From Halisarca cf. caerulea (taxonomy: Eukaryota; Porifera; Demospongiae; Chondrillida; Halisarcidae), in the NCBI GenBank assembly GCA_963170055.1, contig CAUJGJ010000161.1, positions 2,605,475 to 2,669,474 of the forward strand: a DNA stretch of 64,000 nt, in the 5' to 3' direction. The notes beneath the pieces were generated by a model, which was not told the DNA's origin, did not search any database, and was given only the letters and a program-made list of their open reading frames with translations. Both the position numbers and the translations under genes were made by a program. This document shows, in pieces, positions 25,409 to 36,394 of the stretch. The number at the start of each line of letters is the position of its first letter. Position 1 is the first letter of the stretch.

Positions 25409-26568
25409 CAAAGTTCTTAAGATATGACAAATGAAATACTAATTTTAACTTTCTAAGAAAGTTAAGTTTAAAACGTTACAAACTTTAAATAATATTTATC
25501 GCAAAGATAAAGTTAGAAACATAACTTTAAATTTAAGCAAAGTGAAAAATTGGCAAAGTTCCTAAGATATGACAAATGAAATACTAATTTTAACTTCATA
25601 AGAAAGTTAAGTTTAAAACGTTACAAACTTTAAATAATATTTATCGCAAAGATAAAGTTAGAAACATAACTTTAAAATTAGGCAAAGTGAAAAATTGGCA
25701 AAGTTCTTAAGATATGACAAATGAAATACTAATTTTAACTTTCTAAGAAAGTTAAGTTTAAAACGTTACAAACTTTAAATAATATTTATCGCAAAGATAA
25801 AGTTAGAAAGATAACTATAAAATTAGGCAAAGTGAAAAATTGGCAAAGTTCCTAAGATATGACAAATGAAATACTAATTTTAACTTTCTAAGAAAGTTAA
25901 GTTTAAAACGTTACAAACTTTAAATAATATTTATCGCAAAGATATAGTTAGAAACATAACTTTAAATTTAAGCAAAGTGAAAAATTGGCAAAGTTCCTAA
26001 GATATGACAAATGAAATACTAATTTTAACTTCATAAGAAAGTTAAGTTTAAAACGTTACAAACTTTAAATAATATTTATCGCAAAGATAAAGTTAGAAAC
26101 TTAACTTAAAAATTAGGCAAAGTGAAATATTGGCAAAGTTCCTAAGATATGACAAATGAAATACTAATTTTAACTTTCTAAGAAAGTTAAGTTTAAAACG
26201 TTACAAACTTTAAATAATATTTATCGCAAAGATATAGTTAGAAACATAACTTTAAATTTAAGCAAAGTGAAAAATTGGCAAAGTTCCTAAGATATGACAA
26301 ATGAAATACTAATTTTAACTTTCTAAAAAAGTTAAGTTTAAAACGTTAATAACTTTAAATAATATTTATCGCAAAGATAAAGTTAGAAACATAACTTTAA
26401 AATTAGGCAAAGTGAAAAATTGGCAAAGTTCTTAAGATATGACAAATGAAATACTAATTTTAACTTTCTAAGAAAGTTAAGTTTAAAACGTTACAAACTT
26501 TAAATAATATTTATCGCAAAGATAAAGTTAGAAAGATAACTATAAAATTAGGCAAAGTTAAAAATTGG
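25409..26568. repeat. eight-unit block, second copy
   Basis: Second copy of 23,669-24,828 at an offset of 1,740, with both private variants (CTTTCTAAAAAAG near 26,320 and GCAAAGTTAAAA near 26,553). It is followed by an A2-C2 unit, where the first copy is followed by A3-C2. Confidence 0.88.
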
Positions 26569-26713
26569 CAAAGTTCCTAAGATATGACAAATGAAATACT
26601 AATTTTAACTTCATAAGAAAGTTAAGTTTAAAACGTTACAAACTTTAAATAATATTTATCGCAAAGATATAGTTAGAAACATAACTTTAAATTTAAGCAA
26701 AGTGAAAAATTGG

Positions 26714-26952
26714 CAAAGTTCCTAAGATATGACAAATGAAATACTAATTTTAACTTTCTAAGAAAGTTAAGTTTAAAACGTTAATAACTTTAAATAATAT
26801 TTATCGCAAAGATAAAGTTAGAAACATAACTGAAATACTAATTTTAACTTTCTAAGAAAGTTAAGTTTAAAACGTTACAAACTTTAAATAATATTTATCG
26901 CAAAGATAAAGTTAGAAAGATAACTATAAAATTAGGCAAAGTGAAAAATTGG
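26714..26952. repeat. fused pair of units with a 51-bp deletion
   Basis: A b-C1 unit runs to CATAACT and continues at GAAATACTAATTTT of the next unit, skipping 51 bp. This spans the unit boundary, including ATTGG and CAAAGTT. The pair measures 239 bp, that is 145 plus 94. The joined bases share at most one or two bases of homology. The event occurs once, unlike the 43-bp deletion at 31,740 that begins nearly at the same place. Confidence 0.9.
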
Positions 26953-27532
26953 AAAAGTTCCTAAGATATGACAAATGAAATACTAATTTTAACTTTCTAA
27001 GAAAGTTAAGTTTAAAACGTTACAAACTTTAAATAATATTTATCGCAAAGATATAGTTAGAAACATAACTTTAAATTTAAGCAAAGTGAAAAATTGGCAA
27101 AGTTCCTAAGATATGACAAATGAAATACTAATTTTAACTTCATAAGAAAGTTAAGTTTAAAACGTTACAAACTTTAAATAATATTTATCGCAAAGATAAA
27201 GTTAGAAACTTAACTTAAAAATTAGGCAAAGTGAAATATTGGCAAAGTTCCTAAGATATGACAAATGAAATACTAATTTTAACTTTCTAAGAAAGTTAAG
27301 TTTAAAACGTTAATAACTTTAAATAATATTTATCGCAAAGATAAAGTTAGAAACATAACTTTAAAATTAGGCAAAGTGAAAAATTGGCAAAGTTCTTAAG
27401 ATATGACAAATGAAACACTAATTTTAACTTTCTAAGAAAGTTAAGTTTAAAACGTTACAAACTTTAAATAATATTTATCGCAAAGATAAAGTTAGAAAGA
27501 TAACCATAAAATTAGGCAAAGTGAAAAATTGG
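26953..27532. repeat. four full-length units
   Basis: C2 (beginning GGAAAAG), A2-C4, b-C1 and T-C3 with GAAACACTAA and GATAACCATAAA. GAAACAC is shared with units at 42,069, 45,030 and 46,003, each of which is likewise followed by a 103-bp unit. Confidence 0.85.
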
Positions 27533-30202
27533 CAAAGTTCCTAAGATATGACAAATGAAATACTAATTTTAACTTTCTAAGAAAGTTAAGTTTAAAACGT
27601 TACAAACTTTAAATTTAAGCAAAGAGAAAAATTGGCAAAGTTCCTAAGATATGACAAATGAAATACTAATTTTAACTTTCTAAGAAAGTTAAGTTTAAAA
27701 CGTTACAAACTTTAAATAATATTTATCGCAAAGATAAAGTTAGAAACTTGGCTTAAAAATTAGGCAAAGTGAAAAATTGGCAAAGTTCCTAAGATATGAC
27801 AAATGAAATACTAATTTCAACTTTCTAAGAAAGTTAAGTTTAAAACGTTACAAACTTTAAATAATATTTATCGTAAAGATAAAGTTAGAAACATAACTTT
27901 AAATTTAAGCAAAGAGAAAAATTGGCAAAGTTCCTAAGATATGACAAATGAAATACTAATTCTAACTTTCTAAGAAAGTTAAGTTTAAAACGTTACAAAC
28001 TTTAAATAATATTTATCGCAAAGATATAGTCAGAAACATAACTTTAAATTTAAGCAAAGTGAAAAATTGGCAAAGTTCCTAAGATATGACAAATGAAATA
28101 CTAATTTTAACTTTCTAAGAAAGTTAAGTTTAAAACGTTAATAACTTTAAATAATATTTATCGCAAAGATAAAGTTAGAAACATAACTTTAAAATTAGGC
28201 AAAGTGAAAAATTGGCAAAGTTCTTAAGATATGACAAATGAAATACTAATTCTAACTTTCTAAGAAAGTTAAGTTTAAAACGTTACAAACTTTAAATAAT
28301 ATTTATCGCAAAGATAAAGTTAGAAACATAACTTTAAATTTAAGCAAAGTGAAAAATTGGCAAAGTTCCTAAGATATGACAAATGAAATACTAATTTTAA
28401 CTTTCTAAGAAAGTTAAGTTTAAAACGTTACAAACTTTAAATAATATTTATCGCAAAGATAAAGTTAGAAAGATAACTATAAAATTAGGCAAAGTGAAAA
28501 ATTGGCAAAGTTCCTAAGATATGACAAATGAAATACTAATTTTAACTTTCTAAGAAAGTTAAGTTTAAAACGTTACAAACTTTAAATAATATTTATCGCA
28601 AAGATATAGTTAGAAACATAACTTTAAATTTAAGCAAAGTGAAAAATTGGCAAAGTTCCTAAGATATGACAAATGAAATACTAATTTTAACTTTCTAAGA
28701 AAGTTAAGTTTAAAACGTTACAAACTTTAAATAATATTTATCGCAAAGATAAAGTTAGAAACTTGGCTTAAAAATTAGCAAAGTGAAATATTGGCAAAGT
28801 TCCTAAGATATGACAAATGAAATACAAATTTCAACTTTCTAAGAAAGTTAAGTTTAAAACGTTACGAACTTTAAATAATATTTATCGTAAAGATAAAGTT
28901 AGAAACATAACTTTAAATTTAAGCAAAGAGAAAAATTGGCAAAGTTCCTAAGATATGACAAATGAAATACTAATTCTAACTTTCTAAGAAAGTTAAGTTT
29001 AAAACGTTACAAACTTTAAATAATATTTATCGCAAAGATATAGTTAGAAACATAACTTTAAATTTAAGCAAAGTGAAAAATTGGCAAAGTTCCTAAGATA
29101 TGACAAATGAAATACTAATTTTAACTTTCTAAGAAAGTTAAGTTTAAAACGTTACAAACTTAAAATTTAAGCAAAGAGAAAAATTGGCAAAGTTCCTAAG
29201 ATATGACAAATGAAATACTAATTTTAACTTTCTAAGAAAGTTAAGTTTAAAACGTTACAAACTTTAAATAATATTTATCGCAAAGATAAAGTTAGAAACT
29301 TGGCTTAAAAATTAGGCAAAGTGAAAAATTGGCAAAGTTCCTAAGATATGACAAATGAAATACTAATTTCAACTTTCTAAGAAAGTTAAGTTTAAAACGT
29401 TACAAACTTTAAATAATATTTATCGTAAAGATAAAGTTAGAAACATAACTTTAAATTTAAGCAAAGAGAAAAATTGGCAAAGTTCCTAAGATATGACAAA
29501 TGAAATACTAATTCTAACTTTCTAAGAAAGTTAAGTTTAAAACGTTACAAACTTTAAATAATATTTATCGCAAAGATATAGTCAGAAACATAACTTTAAA
29601 TTTAAGCAAAGTGAAAAATTGGCAAAGTTCCTAAGATATGACAAATGAAATACTAATTTTAACTTTCTAAGAAAGTTAAGTTTAAAACGTTAATAACTTT
29701 AAATAATATTTATCGCAAAGATAAAGTTAGAAACATAACTTTAAAATTAGGCAAAGTGAAAAATTGGCAAAGTTCTTAAGATATGACAAATGAAATACTA
29801 ATTCTAACTTTCTAAGAAAGTTAAGTTTGAAACGTTACAAACTTTAAATAATATTTATCGCAAAGATAAAGTTAGAAACATAACTTTAAATTTAAGCAAA
29901 GTGAAAAATTGGCAAAGTTCCTAAGATATGACAAATGAAATACTAATTTTAACTTTCTAAGAAAGTTAAGTTTAAAACGTTACAAACTTTAAATAATATT
30001 TATCGCAAAGATAAAGTTAGAAAGATAACTATAAAATTAGGCCAAGTGAAAAATTGGATAAGTTCCTAAGATATGACAAATGAAATACTAATTTTAACTT
30101 TCTAAGAAAGTTAAGTTTAAAACGTTACAAACTTTAAATAATATTTATCGCAAAGATATAGTTAGAAACATAACTTTAAATTTAAGCAAAGTGAAAAATT
30201 GG
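27533..30202. repeat. 1,552-bp block and a partial second copy
   Basis: Copy 1 (27,533-29,084) contains a 103-bp unit, C5, A3-C6-GAG with TATCGTAAAG, A4-C2 with TATAGTCAG, b-C1, T-A4-C6, C3, C2, C5 (144 bp, one base lost in ATTAGCAAAG near 28,775), A3-C6-GAG and A4-C2. The second copy starts at 29,085 and repeats the first eight members to 30,202, including TATCGTAAAG and TATAGTCAG. Private changes in the second copy include AAACTTAAAATTTAAG at the short-unit junction and AGGCCAAGTG with GGATAAG near 30,041. Confidence 0.86.
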
Positions 30203-30927
30203 CAAAGTTCCTAAGATATGACAAATGAAATACTAATTTTAACTTTCTAAGAAAGTTAAGTTTAAAACGTTACAAACTTTAAACAATATTTATCGCAAAG
30301 ATAAAGTTAGAAACTTAACTTAAAAATTAGGCAAAGTGAAAAATTGGCAAAGTTCTTAAGATATGACAAATGAAATACTAATTTTAACTTTCTAAGAAAG
30401 TTAAGTTTAAAACGTTACAAACTTTAAATAATATTTATCGCAAAGATAAAGTTAGAAACATAACTTTAAAATTAGGCAAAGTGAAATTTTGGCAAAGTTC
30501 CTAAGATATGACAAATGAAATACTAATTTCAACTTTCTAAGAAAGTTAAGTTTAAAACGTTACAAACTTTAAATAATATTTATCGCAAAGATAAAGTTAG
30601 AAACATAACTTTAAATTTAAGCAAAGTGAAAAATTGGCAAAGTTCCTAAGATATGACAAATGAAATACTAATTTTAACTTTCTAAGAAAGTTAAGTTTAA
30701 AACGTTACAAACTTTAAATAATATTTATCGCAAAGATAAAGTTAGAAAGATAACTATAAAATTAGGCAAAGTGAAAAATTGGCAAAGTTCCTAAGATATG
30801 ACAAATGAAATACTAATTTTAACTTTCTAAGAAAGTTAAGTTTAAAACGTTACAAACTTTAAATAATATTTATCGCAAAGATATAGTTAGAAACATAACT
30901 TTAAATTTAAGCAAAGTGAAAAATTGG
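30203..30927. repeat. five full-length units
   Basis: C4 with AAACAATATT, T-C1 ending GTGAAATTTT, A3-C6, C3 and C2. The run T-C1-TTTT, A3-C6, C3, C2 recurs at 36,105-36,684. Confidence 0.83.
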
Positions 30928-31030
30928 CAAAGTTCCTAAGATATGACAAATGAAATACTAATTTTAACTTTCTAAGAAAGTTAAGTTTAAAACGTTACAA
31001 ACTTTAAATTTAAGCAAAGAGAAAAATTGG

Positions 31031-31187
31031 CAAAGTTCCTAAGATATGACAAATGAAATACTAATTTTAACTTTCTAAGAAAGTTAAGTTTAAAACGTTA
31101 CAAACTTTAAATAATATTAATAATAATATTTATCGCAAAGATAAAGTTAGAAACTTGGCTTAAAAATTAGGCAAAGTGAAATATTGG
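31031..31187. repeat. 157-bp unit with a 12-bp AT insertion (recurs at 31,973-32,129)
   Basis: After CTTTAAATAATATT the unit carries AATAATAATATT before TATCGC, giving 157 bp. The extra 12 bases largely duplicate the adjoining AATAATATT, so it looks like slippage in a short AT run. These are the only two units longer than 145 bp. Confidence 0.9.
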
Positions 31188-31622
31188 CAAAGTTCCTAAC
31201 ATATGACAAATGAAATACTAATTTTAACTTTCTAAGAAAGTTAAGTTTAAAACGTTAATAACTTTAAATAATATTTATCGCAAAGATAAAGTTAGAAACA
31301 TAACTTTAAAATTAGGCAAAGTGAAAAATTGGCAAAGTTCCTAAGATATGACAAATGAAATACTAATTTTAACTTTCTAAGAAAGTTAAGTTTAAAACGT
31401 TACAAACTTTAAATAATATTTATCGCAAAGATATAGTTAGAAACATAACTTAAAATTTAAGCAAAGTGAAAAATTGGCAAAGTTCCTAAGATATGACAAA
31501 TGAAATACTAATTTTAACTTCATAAGAAAGTTAAGATTAAAACGTTACAAACTTTAAATAATATTTATCGCAAAGATAAAGTTAGAAACTTAACTTAAAA
31601 ATTATGCAAAGTGAAATATTGG

Positions 31623-31869
31623 CAAAGTTCCTAAGATATGACAAATGAAATACTAATTTTAACTTTCTAAGAAAGTTAAGTTTAAAACGTTAATAACTTT
31701 AAATAATATTTATCGCAAAGATAAAGTTAGAAACATAACTTGACAAATGAAATACTAATTTTAACTTTCTAAGAAAGTTAAGTTTAAAACGTTACAAACT
31801 TTAAATAATATTTATCGCAAAGATAAAGTTAGAAAGATAACTATAAAATTAGGCAAACTGAAAAATTGG
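31623..31869. repeat. fused unit pair with a 43-bp deletion (recurs at 32,565-32,811)
   Basis: In a b-C1 unit CATAACTT joins directly to GACAAATG of the next unit, skipping 43 bp across the unit boundary. The pair is 247 bp. The downstream unit is C3 with GGCAAACTG. The same junction occurs 942 bases later and not elsewhere. Confidence 0.9.
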
Positions 31870-32811
31870 CAAAATTCCTAAGATATGACAAATGAAATAC
31901 TAATTTTAACTTTCTAAGAAAGTTAAGTTTAAAACGTTACAAACTTTAAATTTAAGCAAAGAGAAAAATTGGCAAAGTTCCTAAGATATGACAAATGAAA
32001 TACTAATTTTAACTTTCTAAGAAAGTTAAGTTTAAAACGTTACAAACTTTAAATAATATTAATAATAATATTTATCGCAAAGATAAAGTTAGAAACTTGG
32101 CTTAAAAATTAGGCAAAGTGAAATATTGGCAAAGTTCCTAACATATGACAAATGAAATACTAATTTTAACTTTCTAAGAAAGTTAAGTTTAAAACGTTAA
32201 TAACTTTAAATAATATTTATCGCAAAGATAAAGTTAGAAACATAACTTTAAAATTAGGCAAAGTGAAAAATTGGCAAAGTTCCTAAGATATGACAAATGA
32301 AATACTAATTTTAACTTTCTAAGAAAGTTAAGTTTAAAACGTTACAAACTTTAAATAATATTTATCGCAAAGATATAGTTAGAAACATAACTTAAAATTT
32401 AAGCAAAGTGAAAAATTGGCAAAGTTCCTAAGATATGACAAATGAAATACTAATTTTAACTTCATAAGAAAGTTAAGATTAAAACGTTACAAACTTTAAA
32501 TAATATTTATCGCAAAGATAAAGTTAGAAACTTAACTTAAAAATTATGCAAAGTGAAATATTGGCAAAGTTCCTAAGATATGACAAATGAAATACTAATT
32601 TTAACTTTCTAAGAAAGTTAAGTTTAAAACGTTAATAACTTTAAATAATATTTATCGCAAAGATAAAGTTAGAAACATAACTTGACAAATGAAATACTAA
32701 TTTTAACTTTCTAAGAAAGTTAAGTTTAAAACGTTACAAACTTTAAATAATATTTATCGCAAAGATAAAGTTAGAAAGATAACTATAAAATTAGGCAAAC
32801 TGAAAAATTGG

Positions 32812-33204
32812 CAAAGTTCCTAAGATATGACAAATGAAATACTAATTTTAACTTTCTAAGAAAGTTAAGTTTAAAACGTTACAAACTTTAAATAATATTT
32901 ATCGCAAAGATATAGTTAGAAACATAACTATAAATTTAAGCAAAGTGAAAAATTGGCAAAGTTCCTAAGATATGACAAATGAAATACTAATTTTAACTTT
33001 CTAAGAAAGTTAAGTTTAAAACGTTACAAACTTTAAATTTAAGCAAAGAGAAAAATTGGCAAAGTTCCTAAGATATGACAAATGAAATACTAATTTTAAC
33101 TTTCTAAGAAAGTTAAGTTTAAAACGTTACAAACTTTAAATAATATTTATCGCAAAGATAAAGTTAGAAACTTGGCTTAAAAATTAGGCAAAGTGAAATA
33201 TTGG
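32812..33204. repeat. C2 unit, 103-bp unit and C5 unit
   Basis: C2 with CATAACTATAAATTT (32,812), a 103-bp unit (32,957-33,059) and a C5 unit (33,060) without the 12-bp insertion. The C5 unit may be the pre-insertion version of the member amplified at 31,031 and 31,973. Confidence 0.82.
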
Positions 33205-34074
33205 CAAAGTTCCTAACATATGACAAATGAAATACTAATTTTAACTTTCTAAGAAAGTTAAGTTTAAAACGTTACAAACTTTAAATAATATTTATCGCAA
33301 AGATAAAGTTAGAAACATAACTTTAAAATTAGGCAAAGTGAAAAATTGGCAAAGTTCCTAAGATATGACAAATGAAATACTAATTTTAACTTTCTAAGAA
33401 AGTTAAGTTTAAAACGTTACAAACTTTAAATAATATTTATCGCAAATATAAAGTTAGAAACTTAACTTAAAAATTAGGCAAAGTGAAATATTGGCAAAGT
33501 TCCTAAGATATGACAAATGAAATACTAATTTTAACTTTCTAAGAAAGTTAAGTTTAAAACGTTAATAACTTTAAATAATATTTATCGCAAAGATAAAGTT
33601 AGAAACATAACTTTAAAATTAGGCAAAGTGAAATATTGGCAAAGTTCCTAACATATGACAAATGAAATACTAATTTTAACTTTCTAAGAAAGTTAAGTTT
33701 AAAACGTTACAAACTTTAAATAATATTTATCGCAAAGATAAAGTTAGAAACATAACTTTAAAATTAGGCAAAGTGAAAAATTGGCAAAGTTCCTAAGATA
33801 TGACAAATGAAATACTAATTTTAACTTTCTAAGAAAGTTAAGTTTAAAACGTTACAAACTTTAAATAATATTTATCGCAAATATAAAGTTAGAAACTTAA
33901 CTTAAAAATTAGGCAAAGTGAAATATTGGCAAAGTTCCTAAGATATGACAAATGAAATACTAATTTTAACTTTCTAAGAAAGTTAAGTTTAAAACGTTAA
34001 TAACTTTAAATAATATTTATCGCAAAGATAAAGTTAGAAACATAACTTTAAAATTAGGTAAAGTGAAAAATTGG
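33205..34074. repeat. 435-bp trimer, two copies
   Basis: The trimer X-form C1, C4 with CGCAAATATAAAG, b-C1 occurs at 33,205-33,639 and 33,640-34,074. The CGCAAATATA mark lies at 33,441 and 33,876. A third relative at 34,800-35,234 lacks that mark and has GTGCAATATT. Confidence 0.88.
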
Positions 34075-35814
34075 CAAAGTTCTTAAGATATGACAAATGA
34101 AATACTAATTTTAACTTTCTAAGAAAGTTAAGTTTAAAACGTTACAAACTTTAAATAATATTTATCGCAAAGATAAAGTTAGAAAGATAACTATAAATTT
34201 AGGGAAAGTGAAAAATTGGCAAAGTTCCTAAGATATGACAAATGAAATACTAATTTTAAATTTCTAAGAAAGTTAAGTTTAAAACGTTACAAACTTTAAA
34301 TAATATTTATCGCAAAGATAAAGTTAGAAACTTGGCTTAAAAATTAGGCAAAGTGAAAAATTGGCAAAGTTCCTAAGATATGACAAATGAAATACTAATT
34401 TTAACTTCATAAGAAAGTTAAGATTAAAACGTTACAAACTTTAAATAATATTTATCGCAAAGATAAAGTTAGAAACTTAACTTAAAAATTAGGCAAAGTG
34501 AAATATTGGCAAAGTTCCTAAGATATGACAAATGAAATACTAATTTTAACTTTCTAAGAAAGTTAAGTTTAAAACGTTAATAACTTTAAATAATATTTAT
34601 CGCAAAGATAAAGTTAGAAACATAACTTTAAAATTAGGTAAAGTGAAAAATTGGCAAAGTTCTTAAGATATGACAAATGAAATACTAATTTTAACTTTCT
34701 AAGAAAGTTAAGTTTAAAACGTTACAAACTTTAAATAATATTTATCGCAAAGATAAAGTTAGAAACTTGGCTTAAAAATTAGGCAAAGTGAAATATTGGC
34801 AAAGTTCCTAACATATGACAAATGAAATACTAATTTTAACTTTCTAAGAAAGTTAAGTTTAAAACGTTACAAACTTTAAATAATATTTATCGCAAAGATA
34901 AAGTTAGAAACATAACTTTAAAATTAGGCAAAGTGAAAAATTGGCAAAGTTCCTAAGATATGACAAATGAAATACTAATTTTAACTTTCTAAGAAAGTTA
35001 AGTTTAAAACGTTACAAACTTTAAATAATATTTATCGCAAAGATAAAGTTAGAAACTTAACTTAAAAATTAGGCAAAGTGCAATATTGGCAAAGTTCCTA
35101 AGATATGACAAATGAAATACTAATTTTAACTTTCTAAGAAAGTTAAGTTTAAAACGTTAATAACTTTAAATAATATTTATCGCAAAGATAAAGTTAGAAA
35201 CATAACTTTAAAATTAGGTAAAGTGAAAAATTGGCAAAGTTCTTAAGATATGACAAATGAAATACTAATTTTAACTTTCTAAGAAAGTTAAGTTTAAAAC
35301 GTTACAAACTTTAAATAATATTTATCGCAAAGATAAAGTTAGAAAGATAACTATAAATTTAGGCAAAGTGAAAAATTGGCAAAGTTCCTAAGATATGACA
35401 AATGAAATACTAATTTTAAATTTCTAAGAAAGTTAAGTTTAAAACGTTACAAACTTTAAATAATATTTATCGCAAAGATAAAGTTAGAAACTTGGCTTAA
35501 AAATTAGGCAAAGTGAAAAATTGGCAAAGTTCCTAAGATATGACAAATGAAATACTAATTTTAACTTCATAAGAAAGTTAAGATTAAAACGTTACAAACT
35601 TTAAATAATATTTATCGCAAAGATAAAGTTAGAAACTTAACTTAAAAATTAGGCAAAGTGAAATATTGGCAAAGTTCCTAAGATATGACAAATGAAATAC
35701 TAATTTTAACTTTCTAAGAAAGTTAAGTTTAAAACGTTAATAACTTTAAATAATATTTATCGCAAAGATAAAGTTAGAAACATAACTTTAAAATTAGGTA
35801 AAGTGAAAAATTGG
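34075..35814. repeat. 580-bp tetramer, two copies 1,160 bp apart
   Basis: The tetramer T-C3 with CTATAAATTTAGG, C5 with AATTTTAAATTTC, A2-C4 with AAGATTAAAACG and b-C1 with TTAGGTAAAG lies at 34,075-34,654 and 35,235-35,814. The four units between (34,655-35,234) are T-C5, X-form C1, C4 and b-C1. TTAGGTAAAG recurs every 580 bases from 34,055 to 35,795 because every fourth unit is a copy of the same b-C1. Confidence 0.87.
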
Positions 35815-36394
35815 CAAAGTTCTTAAGATATGACAAATGAAATACTAATTTTAACTTTCTAAGAAAGTTAAGTTTAAAACGTTACAAACTTTAAATAATA
35901 TTTATCGCAAAGATAAAGTTAGAAAGATAACTATAAATTTAGGCAAAGTGAAAAATTGGCAAAGTTCCTAAGATATGACAAATGAAATACTAATTTAAAC
36001 TTTCTAAGAAAGTTAAGTTTAAAACGTTACAAACTTTAAATAATATTTATCGCAAAGATAAAGTTAGAAACTTAACTTAAAAATTAGGCAAAGTGAAAAA
36101 TTGGCAAAGTTCTTAAGATATGACAAATGAAATACTAATTTTAACTTTCTAAGAAAGTTAAGTTTAAAACATTACAAACTTTAAATAATATTTATCGCAA
36201 AGATAAAGTTAGAAACATAACTTTAAAATTAGGCAAAGTGAAATTTTGGCAAAGTTCCTAAGATATGACAAATGAAATACTAATTTCAACTTTCTAAGAA
36301 AGTTAAGTTTAAAACGTTACAAACTTTAAATAATATTTATCGCAAAGATAAAGTTAGAAACATAACTTTAAATTTAAGCAAAGTGAAAAATTGG
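35815..36394. repeat. four full-length units
   Basis: T-C3 with CTATAAATTTAGG, a C4 unit with AATTTAAACTTTC, T-C1 with AAAACATTAC (CpG lost) ending GTGAAATTTT, and A3-C6. Confidence 0.83.

Larger units (their letters stand above)
30928..32811. repeat. 942-bp higher-order repeat, two copies with private indels
   Basis: Copies at 30,928-31,869 and 31,870-32,811. The order is 103-bp unit, C5 with a 12-bp insertion (157 bp), X-form b-C1, C2 with CTTAAAATTTAAG, A2-C4 with AAGATTAAAACG and TTATGCAAAG, then a b-C1/C3 pair joined by a 43-bp deletion (247 bp). Lengths are 103 + 157 + three of 145 + 247 = 942. Copy 1 has AAAATTCC at the start of the following unit (31,870). Because both rare indels are present in both copies and nowhere else, this is a recent duplication. 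Confidence 0.94.

Noticed and set aside
31111..31135. ATT/AAT microsatellite at the 12-bp insertion
   Set aside because: It is only a short duplication of the adjoining AATAATATT and occurs in two units that are copies of each other.
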